Positions 43,575 to 51,106 of a stretch of 64,000 nucleotides of DNA are shown one piece after another (positions within the stretch are counted from its first letter, which is position 1; each line of letters starts with the position of its first letter). This stretch comes from Nitrospirota bacterium. GTDB taxonomy: Bacteria; Nitrospirota; Thermodesulfovibrionia; Thermodesulfovibrionales; UBA6898. Position numbers and translations under genes: made by a program. The notes below the pieces were generated by a model. The model had not been told where the DNA came from. It searched no databases and worked only from the letters and a program-made list of their open reading frames with translations. The stretch spans positions 1-64,000 of the forward strand of contig JAKAHR010000012.1 of the NCBI GenBank assembly GCA_021825365.1, given 5' to 3'.

Positions 43575-43603
43575 TTGACAGCACCCTTCTTCGGTGCTAA
43601 AAG
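43575..43603 (+). promoter_or_regulatory. Candidate promoter for a short terminated transcript
   Basis: TTGACA at 43575-43580, a 17-base spacer containing a small inverted repeat (AGCACC and GGTGCT), and a weaker -10 TAAAAG at 43598-43603. It points toward the hairpin terminator at 43629-43680. Confidence 0.45.
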
Positions 43604-43609
43604 GGAGAT

Positions 43610-43680
43610 AAAAGAACCTTTGCACGGTAAAGAGGTCAAGACGCTTAAGAGCACACGGGAGCGGCTTGACCTCTTTTTTT
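43610..43680 (+). ncRNA. Candidate small RNA or terminated leader
   Basis: Transcription from the promoter at 43575-43603 would give an RNA of about 70 bases ending at a strong intrinsic terminator, with no start codon and Shine-Dalgarno inside. The DUF3313 gene begins 48 bases after the terminator, so the RNA could be an attenuator leader for it or an independent small RNA. No known riboswitch class is recognised. Confidence 0.35.
43629..43680 (+). terminator. Intrinsic terminator
   Basis: A perfect 12-bp stem (AAAGAGGTCAAG paired with CTTGACCTCTTT; 43629-43640 with 43665-43676), a 24-base loop and a T7 run ending at 43680. It lies between the mlaE start and the DUF3313 gene on the plus strand. 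Confidence 0.8.
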
Positions 43681-43727
43681 GCAGCTGGACCCAACACCAC
43701 ATCAATCCTTTGGACAAGGAGGGCATC

Positions 43728-44399
43728 ATGAAAGGCATCGCGAAGAAGGTGTTATTCCCGCTTGTGGCCGTCGCTCTCGCCGCCTCGGCCGGATGTGCTC
43801 AAAAGGGAGTAAAGTATTCCGGATTCATGGAGTCCTACCCGGCGTTTGAACAGGGTCCCAGTGACGGTGTCGACCTGGTCTATGTGAAGAAGGGGGCTGA
43901 CTTCAGGAGGTATAACAAGGTTATGTTCGATCAGGTCGTCTTCTATATGAAGGAGGATGCAGCGTACAAGGGCATCCAGCCGGAGGAGATGAAGGAGTTG
44001 GCTGATGCCTTTCACCTTTCCGCCATAAGGGCGATGGACGGTGCCTATCCCATAGTGGGAGAACCGGGGGCCGACGTATTGAGGGTGCGTGTCGCGATCA
44101 CCGGCATCGAGCCGAGCAGTCCCGGCAGAAGCGGCTTTGCGACGGTGATGCCGATAGGTCTTGCCCTGAGCACCATAAAAAAAAGCACCACCGGAAAGCA
44201 CACCGGCGTGGGGGGGGCGAGCATGGAGGTCGAGTTCCTCGACTCGCTGACGAATGAACAGCTTGCCGCCGCGATAGACGAAAAGGCGGGCTCAAAGCTC
44301 TCGGGGCTCACGAAGCTGGGTGCGGCCAAGGAGGCCTTCGAATTCTGGTCAGGCAGGCTCAGAATATTCCTGGATAAGGCCCACGGCAGGAAGGGGTAA
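43728..44399 (+). CDS. DUF3313-type lipoprotein
   Basis: ATG 43728 follows ACAAGGAGGGCATC. The 223-residue product has a lipobox signal (LVAVALAASAGCAQ). The mature part fits DUF3313: KYSGFMESYPAFEQGPSDGV, LVYVKKGADFRRYNKVMFDQ, RAMDGAYPIVGEPGADVLRVR, with SFEFWSGRLR-like ending (EFWSGRLRIFLDKAH). Function is not established; family members are predicted outer-membrane lipoproteins. The next gene, DUF3300, begins 18 bases downstream, so an envelope operon with DUF3300 and DUF2950 genes is likely. Confidence 0.87.
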   Translation: MKGIAKKVLFPLVAVALAASAGCAQKGVKYSGFMESYPAFEQGPSDGVDLVYVKKGADFRRYNKVMFDQVVFYMKEDAAYKGIQPEEMKELADAFHLSAIRAMDGAYPIVGEPGADVLRVRVAITGIEPSSPGRSGFATVMPIGLALSTIKKSTTGKHTGVGGASMEVEFLDSLTNEQLAAAIDEKAGSKLSGLTKLGAAKEAFEFWSGRLRIFLDKAHGRKG

Positions 44400-44417
44400 C
44401 CGGTACAAGGAGGAGTC

Positions 44418-45509
44418 ATGATGAAGATCAAAGGAATGATCATGCGGTTGGCAGGCATGTTCCTGGTTGCGCTCCTCGCCCTGCCGGTCGGGACATCCGC
44501 GCAAGGCCCCGGAGAAGTGCCGTCAAAGACATTCCCCCGGGAGCAGCTGGACCAGCTTCTCTCTCCCGTCGCCCTGTATCCTGATTCCCTGCTCACCCAG
44601 ATCCTGATGGCCTCCACGTATCCCCTGGAGGTCGTGAAGGCGACGAACTGGGTCAAACAGAACAAGGACCTCAAGGGCAGTGCGCTGACGTCCGCGCTCG
44701 AAAAACAGGAATGGGACCCGAGTGTCAAATCCCTGGTGAACTTTCCGCAGGTGCTTCAGATGATGAGCGACAGAATAGACTGGACCCAGAAACTGGGAGA
44801 CGCATTTCTTGCCCAGAAAAAAGACGTGATGGATTCGGTCCAGAGGCTCAGGAAACAGGCGTATGCGCAGGGGAACCTGAAGACCTCGAAAGAGCAGAAG
44901 GTGGTCGTCGAAAAGGAGATTATCATCATCGAGCCGGCAAGCCCGCAGGTAGTATATGTGCCTGCCTATAATCCGACTGTCGTCTACGGCGTATGGGCAT
45001 ATCCCGCTTATCCGCCGTATTATTACTATCCGCCGGGATATGCGGCAGGCGCCGCTGCATTCGGCTTTGCCTCGGGCGTTGCCGTCGGAGCCGCCTGGGG
45101 CTATGCCTGGGGGCATTCCGATTGGCACGGCGGCGATGTTGATATCGACGTCAACAGGAATGCGAATATCAACCGGGATATCGACCGTTCCAAATACGAG
45201 GGCAAAGGCAAGCTGGACCAGTCCGGAAAGGGGTCGTGGCAGCATGATGCCGGCCACCGTCAGGGCGTCGCCTACAGGGACAACGCCACCGCCCAGAAGT
45301 TCGGCCAGTCGACCGGCCATTCGGGCCAGTCTCTCGCCAGGAAAGACCCCTCGGCTGCAGGCGGGTCGGGTCGCGGCGGGCGTGACAGCGCCTTCAGCGG
45401 CGGGCGGCAGGGCGGCTCTGAACGGCTTGCGAGTGAACGGGGCAAGATGAGCCGCAGCGCAGGTTCCGCTCCGCGCGGCGGAGGCGGCCGCAAGGGAGGC
45501 CGCAGGTAA
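44418..45509 (+). CDS. DUF3300 exported protein
   Basis: 363 residues: signal peptide (about 1-30, ending GTSAQG), then the DUF3300 domain (QLLSPVALYPDSLLTQILMA, STYPLEVVKATNWVKQN, SLVNFPQVLQMMSDRIDWTQ, and IIEPASPQVVYVPAYNPTVV). A Tyr/Pro-rich stretch (YPPYYYYPPGY) and Gly/Ala-rich segment follow, then a low-complexity Asn/Asp and Gly/Arg/Ser-rich tail ending GGGGRKGGRR. The role is unknown; the tail is probably disordered. Frequent partner of DUF2950, encoded next. Confidence 0.9.
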   Translation: MMKIKGMIMRLAGMFLVALLALPVGTSAQGPGEVPSKTFPREQLDQLLSPVALYPDSLLTQILMASTYPLEVVKATNWVKQNKDLKGSALTSALEKQEWDPSVKSLVNFPQVLQMMSDRIDWTQKLGDAFLAQKKDVMDSVQRLRKQAYAQGNLKTSKEQKVVVEKEIIIIEPASPQVVYVPAYNPTVVYGVWAYPAYPPYYYYPPGYAAGAAAFGFASGVAVGAAWGYAWGHSDWHGGDVDIDVNRNANINRDIDRSKYEGKGKLDQSGKGSWQHDAGHRQGVAYRDNATAQKFGQSTGHSGQSLARKDPSAAGGSGRGGRDSAFSGGRQGGSERLASERGKMSRSAGSAPRGGGGRKGGRR

Positions 45510-45554
45510 GCGGATGCGGTTATCTTTCCGGGGAAATATACGGAGGTACATACG

Positions 45555-46523
45555 ATGAAAGTAGATGGATTCCGAAGTGATAAAGTCTTATCTCTGGCTG
45601 TTTCCGTGCTGACGTTCATGGCCCTTGTCGTCGTGCCGGCCACCGGTTCGGCCGCCGTGTCCACACCGAAGCAGAAGGCATTCGCCTCGGCGGAGGATGC
45701 GGTCAGCGCCTTCATGACTGCGCTGAAGGACCATAATAAGAAGGAACTGTCGGCCGTCTTCGGCCCCGCGATGTCCGAACTCTCCTCGGGCGACGAGGTA
45801 AGCGACAGGGCGGACCGGGAATGGTTCATCAAGGCGTATGAGGATAAAAACTTTCTTGAAAAGAAGGACGACGGCGTGGCGATTCTCCAGGTGGGCAGTG
45901 ACAACTGGCCTTTCCCTATCCCGATCGTGAAGAAGGGATCAGCCTGGTCTTTCGACACGGAGGCGGGCAAGGAAGAGATGCTGAACCGCCGCATCGGCAG
46001 GAATGAGCTGGGTGTCATCGAGGTGATGCACGGATACGTCAATGCGCAGCGGCAGTATGCGACCAGGGACCGGGAGGGCGGCGGGTCATACCCCTATGCC
46101 CAGCGGATCATGAGTACGCCCGGAAAGAAAGACGGCCTTTACTGGGAGGCGAAGAAGGGAGAGGAGGAAAGCCCGGCCGGTCCGTTTGTCGCAAAGGCTG
46201 CCAGGGAGGGTTACCGGAAGCCGAAGACAGACAACCCTTCGCCCTTTCATGGCTATTATTTCCGGATACTTACCAGCCAGGGCGATTATGCACAGGGCGG
46301 AGCCTATGACTATGTGATCAACGGCAATATGGTCCTTGGATTCGGTCTCATCGCGTATCCGGCGAAATACGGGGCCTCCGGGATAATGACCTTTATCGTT
46401 AATCAGCAGGGTGTTGTCTATCAGAAGGACCTCGGCAGGAACACGGGAAAGGCGGCCGCATCGATAAAGACGTACAACCCTGACAGCACATGGAAGAGGG
46501 TCGAGCGCACGGACGGACAATGA
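45555..46523 (+). CDS. DUF2950 exported protein
   Basis: 322 residues behind ACGGAGGTACATACG. A signal peptide (about 10-38, ending GSAAVS) is followed by the DUF2950 domain: FASAEDAVSAFMTALKDHNK, DREWFIKAYEDKNF, VGSDNWPFPIPIVKKGSAWS, NPSPFHGYYFRILTSQG, and GASGIMTFIVNQQGVVYQKD with LGRNT. DUF3300-DUF2950 pairs recur in many Gram-negative genomes with unknown function. The spacing and common direction support one operon with DUF3313 and the AI-2E family permease gene. Confidence 0.92.
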   Translation: MKVDGFRSDKVLSLAVSVLTFMALVVVPATGSAAVSTPKQKAFASAEDAVSAFMTALKDHNKKELSAVFGPAMSELSSGDEVSDRADREWFIKAYEDKNFLEKKDDGVAILQVGSDNWPFPIPIVKKGSAWSFDTEAGKEEMLNRRIGRNELGVIEVMHGYVNAQRQYATRDREGGGSYPYAQRIMSTPGKKDGLYWEAKKGEEESPAGPFVAKAAREGYRKPKTDNPSPFHGYYFRILTSQGDYAQGGAYDYVINGNMVLGFGLIAYPAKYGASGIMTFIVNQQGVVYQKDLGRNTGKAAASIKTYNPDSTWKRVERTDGQ

Positions 46524-46539
46524 TGTAGACGGAACGAAG

Positions 46540-47652
46540 ATGGCAACAGACCCGAAGACGGCCGAGCCCCGCGATGTCACGCGTACGACGCTTGCGGTCC
46601 TTTCGATCGGCGCACTCATCGCCGCAAGCCTCTGGGTACTCTCCCCCTTTCTCATGGCGATTATCTGGGCCGCCATGATCGTCATCGCCACATGGCCGCT
46701 CCTGCTGACGGTGCAGGCCCGGCTGTGGGGCAGGCGCGGACCCGCCGTCGCGGCGATGACGCTGATGCTTCTGTTCATCATCGTCGCCTTCTTTTATCTC
46801 GTGGTTGCCGGAGTCATCGACAGGGTCGACGAGATATCGACCCTCGTAAAGTCACTCGGCTCCTATACGCTGCCACCGCCGCCGGACTGGCTCACCGGGA
46901 TGCCGATAGTCGGTCCGAGGATCGTAGACCGCTGGGAGCAGTTTTCAGCCCTCGCCCCTGAGGAAGTCTCCGCCCGTATGGCGCCCTATGCCCGTCAGGC
47001 CGCCCGCTGGCTTATCGCCAAGGCAGGCAGTGCAGGATTGCTGATCGTCCAGTTCCTTATGACCGTGATCATCGCCGCGATCTTCTACGCCCATGGCGAG
47101 ACAGCGGCAGCAGAGATCTGCAGATTCGCCCGCCGCCTGGCAGGGCAACGGGGAGAGGAGGCCGCGGTCCTGGCGGCAAAGGCGGTCCGCGGGGTGGCGC
47201 TGGGTGTCGGCGTCACCGCGATTGTGCAGGCGACCTTCAGCGGCATAGGCCTGGCCGTCACCGGCGTGCCGGCTGCGGCGTTATTGACAGGGGTGGTCTT
47301 CATGCTCTGCCTGGCGCAGGTGGGGCCGGGGCCGGTTCTGATACCCGCGGTGATCTGGGTATTCTGGAAGGACGGTGCGGTATGGGGGGGCGTGCTGCTC
47401 GTCTTTTCGATCCTGGCTGTCACCCTCGATAACGTCGTCCGCCCTCTTCTGATCAAAAAGGGAACTGACCTGCCGCTGGTGATGGTCTTTACGGGTGTAA
47501 TCGGCGGCCTCGCCGCCTTCGGGGTCATCGGCCTCTTCATCGGCCCGGTGGTGCTTGCGGTCACCTTCACCCTTCTGAAGGCATGGGTTGCGGATAGCGA
47601 ACATGAGGCTGATTGCGCCGAGGAAAAGGCGATGAATCTGCACGAAGATTGA
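46540..47652 (+). CDS. AI-2E family (YdiK-like) membrane transporter
   Basis: 370 residues with about eight hydrophobic spans. Family features are an N-terminal span pair (VLSIGALIAASLWVLSPFLM, AIIWAAMIVIATWPLL), a long soluble loop (about 95-165), QFLMTVIIAAIFYAHGE, and a C-terminal half with VLDN/PLLIKKGTDLPLVMVF and GVIGGLAAFGVIGLFIGPVV. YdiK-type members are putative permeases; the substrate is unknown and AI-2 transport should not be assumed. It ends 36 bases before a strong terminator. Confidence 0.9.
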   Translation: MATDPKTAEPRDVTRTTLAVLSIGALIAASLWVLSPFLMAIIWAAMIVIATWPLLLTVQARLWGRRGPAVAAMTLMLLFIIVAFFYLVVAGVIDRVDEISTLVKSLGSYTLPPPPDWLTGMPIVGPRIVDRWEQFSALAPEEVSARMAPYARQAARWLIAKAGSAGLLIVQFLMTVIIAAIFYAHGETAAAEICRFARRLAGQRGEEAAVLAAKAVRGVALGVGVTAIVQATFSGIGLAVTGVPAAALLTGVVFMLCLAQVGPGPVLIPAVIWVFWKDGAVWGGVLLVFSILAVTLDNVVRPLLIKKGTDLPLVMVFTGVIGGLAAFGVIGLFIGPVVLAVTFTLLKAWVADSEHEADCAEEKAMNLHED

Positions 47653-47687
47653 GATCTAATCTTCTTCAGAAATCCCGCTGTGCAGAC

Positions 47688-47716
47688 GGGGATGAGCATG
47701 GTGCTCATCCCCTTTT
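47688..47716 (+). terminator. Intrinsic terminator after ydiK-like gene
   Basis: An 11-bp stem GGGGATGAGCA / TGCTCATCCCC (47688-47698 with 47702-47712) with a 3-base loop and TTTT. It closes the DUF3313-DUF3300-DUF2950-YdiK operon and may also serve the convergent metallo-hydrolase gene. Confidence 0.85.
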
Positions 47717-47775
47717 CAGACCGACGAAGCAGAACGATACGTCGGATCTCCCTCCACAGAGACAGACAGCCGTCG

Positions 47776-49335
47776 TCAATACCCGTCTTCGTCATAATTG
47801 CACGTGCCATCCTCGCAGGCCGGTATCTCCGTGTCCGTGAGTATCTGTGCGTACGGATTTCCGGTCCCGTCGGGGTTATGGTATTTTGGAGCATTCGCCT
47901 TGCCGTCAGGAAGATTTGTCGTCGGGGACCACCCGAAATCCGAGACCTCGCCCCTCTGTTCGACGATCCTGTGTTTGGATACCGTGAGCACCATGAGGTC
48001 GAAAGACCAGGTGATGCGGGCAGCTCCTTTGGGCGCCTGACCATTACCCTGATAGACCTTGCAATGCTCCTGTACGCTCTTCATCGCGCAGGCGACCGTA
48101 TCATCGGCCACCGGGAAATGCGTGGCGACCGTGAGGCGCGGACGGGGATTGATCTGGCTGAGGAGGTACCCGAAGGCCCCCTGGGGAGAGTGGGAGCTGT
48201 TCTGGACCATCTGTAATTGGACGACACTGGGGTCAGTAGCTTCGGGAGGCTCGTCGGAGTACGTATTTTTCATGGCCCACACCTGGGCCGGAACGACCAT
48301 TTCGTGGATAAACACGTCCACGCCCCCTCCACCGTTGATCGCCTGGTCCCTCGAGCGGATTTCGGGCTTGGTGTCACTCGTGTAGATCATCGACAGCCCC
48401 CTCCACTCGAGCTTGTAGCCGATCGAGCCCCTACGGCAATGGATCACCGGGAAGTGGGTAATCTTCACGCCGGTTTCCTTATTGTGGTAGGCGACGTTGT
48501 CTTCCCACTCTTCCCCATACTTCCCCCAGTCCAGCTCAATGGGGACCAGGGCATAGGCGTCGTCAGGAGGATCGTCCCCCACGGGAACAGGATCGACCGG
48601 CAGTCCCCAGCTCTCCCGGGTCGGAAATTCATAGTCCGGATAGCTTGTCGTTTGAAAGCTGAAGCTCTCCGAGTGCCAGCGGCAGGCCTTCCGGAGCGCA
48701 TCGCAATAATCCGCCGTCCCGTCGTCATAGGGCCCCCAGGGCTTGCCTTCAGGATCGGTATAGGTGAAGTGCGACCTCCCGGGTCCCCAGACGTACAGGG
48801 GAGACTTGCGGTCTGCCGAGGGCCCGAAGCAGTAGATATGGGTCAGGTCGCTCATGTGGTCTCCGTGCAGATGGTTCAGGAATATCTTATTCATCCTGCC
48901 GAAACCGACATTCATGGCGCCGTAATTGGCGCACACACCCGAGCCGCAGTCGAAGACGAACTGGTCCAGGGGCATATCCTTCTTTTTGTCCCAGCCGACC
49001 TCCACAAAGATGCTCATCATCTGCTGCGCCCGGCGTACCGGGGGGATGCAGGAGCCCATGAACGTGATCCGCATCTCATTTTCGCCAAGCGGCGTGATGG
49101 TCGTCTTTGTGTGACGATCGAAAGGATGAAAGGGTTTGAGATGCTCGAAATAGGTATACCTCTGCGATGCAGGCTCGTTATGCCAGCTGCACGTCGGCCC
49201 GGGGGGGCAACTGCAGTCTTCGTTTCCCAGTACTTTGCCCGCGTCCAGGCCGACCATCGCACTTCCAAGTGCCAGTCCGCCCAGGGCCGCACCGGACGAC
49301 TTCAACAGTGCCCGTCTCGTTAATCCTTTGAGCAT
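47776..49335 (-). CDS. Tat-exported MBL-fold metallo-hydrolase (GntH-like), start disturbed
   Basis: From ATG 49335 about 519 residues. The Tat signal is LTRRALLKSSGAALGGLALG with the twin Arg. The metallo-beta-lactamase core has the metal motif in FLNHLHGDHMSDL (HxHxDH), further His in VIHCRRGS and a YTSDTKPE segment. The text YTYFEHLKPFHPFDRHTKTT resembles a family annotated as GntH-like in databases; guanitoxin synthesis is not implied here. The original start is probably ATG 49373, with AAAGGAG upstream and KPTKKAMLKG following, but a 17-bp tandem duplication at 49329-49362 throws that start out of frame. Substrate unknown. Confidence 0.82.
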   Translation of the reverse strand: MLKGLTRRALLKSSGAALGGLALGSAMVGLDAGKVLGNEDCSCPPGPTCSWHNEPASQRYTYFEHLKPFHPFDRHTKTTITPLGENEMRITFMGSCIPPVRRAQQMMSIFVEVGWDKKKDMPLDQFVFDCGSGVCANYGAMNVGFGRMNKIFLNHLHGDHMSDLTHIYCFGPSADRKSPLYVWGPGRSHFTYTDPEGKPWGPYDDGTADYCDALRKACRWHSESFSFQTTSYPDYEFPTRESWGLPVDPVPVGDDPPDDAYALVPIELDWGKYGEEWEDNVAYHNKETGVKITHFPVIHCRRGSIGYKLEWRGLSMIYTSDTKPEIRSRDQAINGGGGVDVFIHEMVVPAQVWAMKNTYSDEPPEATDPSVVQLQMVQNSSHSPQGAFGYLLSQINPRPRLTVATHFPVADDTVACAMKSVQEHCKVYQGNGQAPKGAARITWSFDLMVLTVSKHRIVEQRGEVSDFGWSPTTNLPDGKANAPKYHNPDGTGNPYAQILTDTEIPACEDGTCNYDEDGY

Positions 49336-49362
49336 CGCCTTCTTCTGAGCATCGCCTTCTTC
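49329..49362 (-). repeat. 17-bp perfect tandem duplication at the start of the MBL gene
   Basis: On the minus strand GAAGAAGGCGATGCTCA occurs twice in direct succession. Removing one copy restores a continuous frame from the Shine-Dalgarno-linked ATG 49373 into the Tat signal. With both copies that ATG gives a 17-codon peptide only. Confidence 0.9.
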
Positions 49363-49509
49363 GTAGGCTTCATGATCTCTTCTCCTTTCCTGCACGGTTT
49401 GTTTTGATGCTTCTTCTGCCCTTCCCAGCAGAACGCATCTTCCCCACACCGTTCCTGTCCATACTTCCTTTGGATGACTGCACAACTCGTGCAGAGAAAT
49501 CCCTTTGTA

Positions 49510-49556
49510 CAATAAGAAGGCCGAACCTGCCGAAAGAATGCTATCCCTTGCCATCT
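49510..49556 (-). repeat. Degenerate copy of the GEMM riboswitch 3' part
   Basis: The segment matches the 3' half of the riboswitch and terminator at 50766-50820: 14 identical bases AATAAGAAGGCCGA, then GAATG-TATCC with few changes, and CCATCT after a gap of about ten bases. The gap removes the strand needed for the terminator stem. It contains the last codons and stop of the PAS gene. Confidence 0.6.
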
Positions 49557-50743
49557 GCATCGACAAAGTCGGGATATAGCCTCCTGGCGCACTCAGGGCA
49601 GAGACCATGAGTAAACAGGGCATCGGAACGCTTGCTGATATACGATGCGATCTCCTGCCAGTACCCCTTGTCGTCCCTTATCCTTTTGCATGAGGCGCAG
49701 ATGGGCAGCATCCCGCTCAATTGCCTCACCTTCGCGATGGCGTCTTTTAACTCACTGACCAGCCGCTCCCGCTCGGCGTCATGCCTCTTGCGCTCCGTTA
49801 TGTCTTCAAAGACCGTGGCAAACTGACCCCTGGCAGGCGAAAACACCGAAATTCTGAAATGTCTGTTCATCGGCTCGAATACTGTCTCGAAATGCACAGG
49901 CTGCCCTGTAGCTGCCACCCTTTCATAGACGTCGATGAAGGGAGGCCGGCCCATACCATAGAGCTGTGACGCCTTACTGCCTATCGCATCTTTTCTCGCG
50001 ATGCCCGTGTGCGACTCATAGGCCGGATTTGCATCCACAATCAGGTAGTCCGACGGCATCCCCTTTTCGTCGTAAATGATTTTATGAAGCGCGACCCCTT
50101 CGGCCATCGACTTGAACAGCGAGTGAAAACGCAACTCGCTTTCCCTCAATGCCTTTTCAAGGGATATGCGCGCGGTGATGTCTATGCCCATGCCGATAAC
50201 GCACGGCATATCGTCGATGACCGTCTTCATCCCCGTAAAGAAAAAGGGGATGCTGACTCCGTCTTTTGATACCAGCTCTGCTTCGACAGAAGCCTGCCCT
50301 TTCGCAAGGACCTCCTGAATTTTCTGTCTCACGATCCGCCTGTCTGCTCCGCTAAAGAAATCCAGGCAGTGCCTCGCCAGAATCTCTTCTGCCGGGTATT
50401 CTGACAGGCGCTCCAGGTTCCTGTTCCACCGCATAAACCTTCCCTGCCAATCGAGGAGAAAGAAGAGTCCGGGCAGACTTTCAATGATCATTTCGGAAAA
50501 TGAGATGTCAGGAGGAAGACCTGCGCATACGGGAGAAGCATCATTCTCGGCCGCGGTGCGGGTCTTTCGCCTCTCAGGACCCTTATAAGCGCCCCCTCTC
50601 CCCCGTATCGGGTCTATGCCAACGGTTACCCAGCCGCTGGAACGGCGAAATTTATTAATCTTATTTGAAGACAGGAGATGGTCCAGGAGAGGAGGATTTA
50701 CTACCCCCCGATTATTGTCTTTGTACTCTACCTGTATCAGCAT
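49541..50743 (-). CDS. PAS-domain signalling protein without kinase domain
   Basis: ATG 50743 follows AAAGGAAATCACAC; 400 residues. The N-terminal segment (IQVEYKDNNRGVVNPPLLDH, SSGWVTVGIDPIRG and GPERRK) is of a type seen ahead of sensor domains in delta-group bacteria. Two PAS domains follow, at about 90-205 (IIESLPGLFFLLDWQGRFMR) and 210-335 (ELRFHSLFKSMAEGVALHKI). The C-terminal module LSGMLPICASCKRIRDDKGY and HGLCPECARRLYPDF has two CxxC pairs, probably zinc-binding. No kinase, GGDEF or EAL domain is present. Expression is probably set by the cyclic-dinucleotide riboswitch upstream. Output is unknown. Confidence 0.88.
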   Translation of the reverse strand: MLIQVEYKDNNRGVVNPPLLDHLLSSNKINKFRRSSGWVTVGIDPIRGRGGAYKGPERRKTRTAAENDASPVCAGLPPDISFSEMIIESLPGLFFLLDWQGRFMRWNRNLERLSEYPAEEILARHCLDFFSGADRRIVRQKIQEVLAKGQASVEAELVSKDGVSIPFFFTGMKTVIDDMPCVIGMGIDITARISLEKALRESELRFHSLFKSMAEGVALHKIIYDEKGMPSDYLIVDANPAYESHTGIARKDAIGSKASQLYGMGRPPFIDVYERVAATGQPVHFETVFEPMNRHFRISVFSPARGQFATVFEDITERKRHDAERERLVSELKDAIAKVRQLSGMLPICASCKRIRDDKGYWQEIASYISKRSDALFTHGLCPECARRLYPDFVDADGKG

Positions 50744-50765
50744 GTGTGATTTCCTTTTTTTGCGC

Positions 50766-50816
50766 AAATAAGAAGGCCGAGCATACCAAGGAATGTTATC
50801 CTTCGGCAGCTCGGCC
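50766..50816 (-). terminator. Riboswitch-associated intrinsic terminator
   Basis: On the minus strand GGCCGAGC (50809-50816) pairs with GCTCGGCC (50775-50782), with an inner AAGGA / TCCTT pairing, followed by TTCTTATTT. The 5' arm is the 3' strand of the riboswitch aptamer, so terminator and aptamer exclude each other. Confidence 0.7.
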
Positions 50817-50877
50817 ATCTTTTGACAAGACCCGCCGCTTTCCGTCCCCTTCTTACGAAAGGTTTGGCTTTATCGAG
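50800..50877 (-). promoter_or_regulatory. GEMM-I (cyclic di-GMP class I) riboswitch aptamer
   Basis: The minus strand shows the class landmarks in order: AGCCAAACC, a GTAA tetraloop closed by CTTTC/GAAG-type pairing, GGGGACGGAAAGC, CGGGTCT, then GATGGCCGAGCTGCCG. The core pair usually G-C (GGCAAAC with GCAAAG) is C-G here (GCCAAAC with GGAAAG), a compensated change that supports a real RNA fold. The G matching Vc2 G20 is kept, which favours c-di-GMP over cGAMP. The terminator at 50766-50816 overlaps the aptamer 3' strand, predicting an ON switch. It controls the PAS gene starting at 50743. Confidence 0.75.
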
Positions 50878-50898
50878 ACAATCTTATTGTTTAACTAC

Positions 50899-50927
50899 TT
50901 CTTAGCATCAGGAAACCGTGGTGTCAA
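50899..50927 (-). promoter_or_regulatory. Candidate promoter of the riboswitch-PAS transcript
   Basis: TTGACA (50922-50927) and a weak -10 TAAGAA (50899-50904) are separated by 17 bases on the minus strand, about 20 bases before the aptamer. The rest of the intergenic stretch to 51106 holds no other feature I can support. Confidence 0.45.
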
Positions 50928-51106
50928 GTTATACCCGCCCCTCTTACGTTCGCGGCAGATTTTCTTATTGCTTAAACGAGGGTATTACTGGTAGAAATAT
51001 ATACGATCGATTTTGGATAAGAGAGAGATTAAAGAGTGTCGGACAGAGGGTTTCGGGGAAATAGCGAGCAGGAAGTCCTCAGCCCCGGCGACTTGACGGA
51101 GGAGAA

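Noticed and set aside
47776-49335. Guanitoxin biosynthesis role for the MBL-fold protein
   Set aside because: Only family-level resemblance; no other toxin biosynthesis genes are present in the window.
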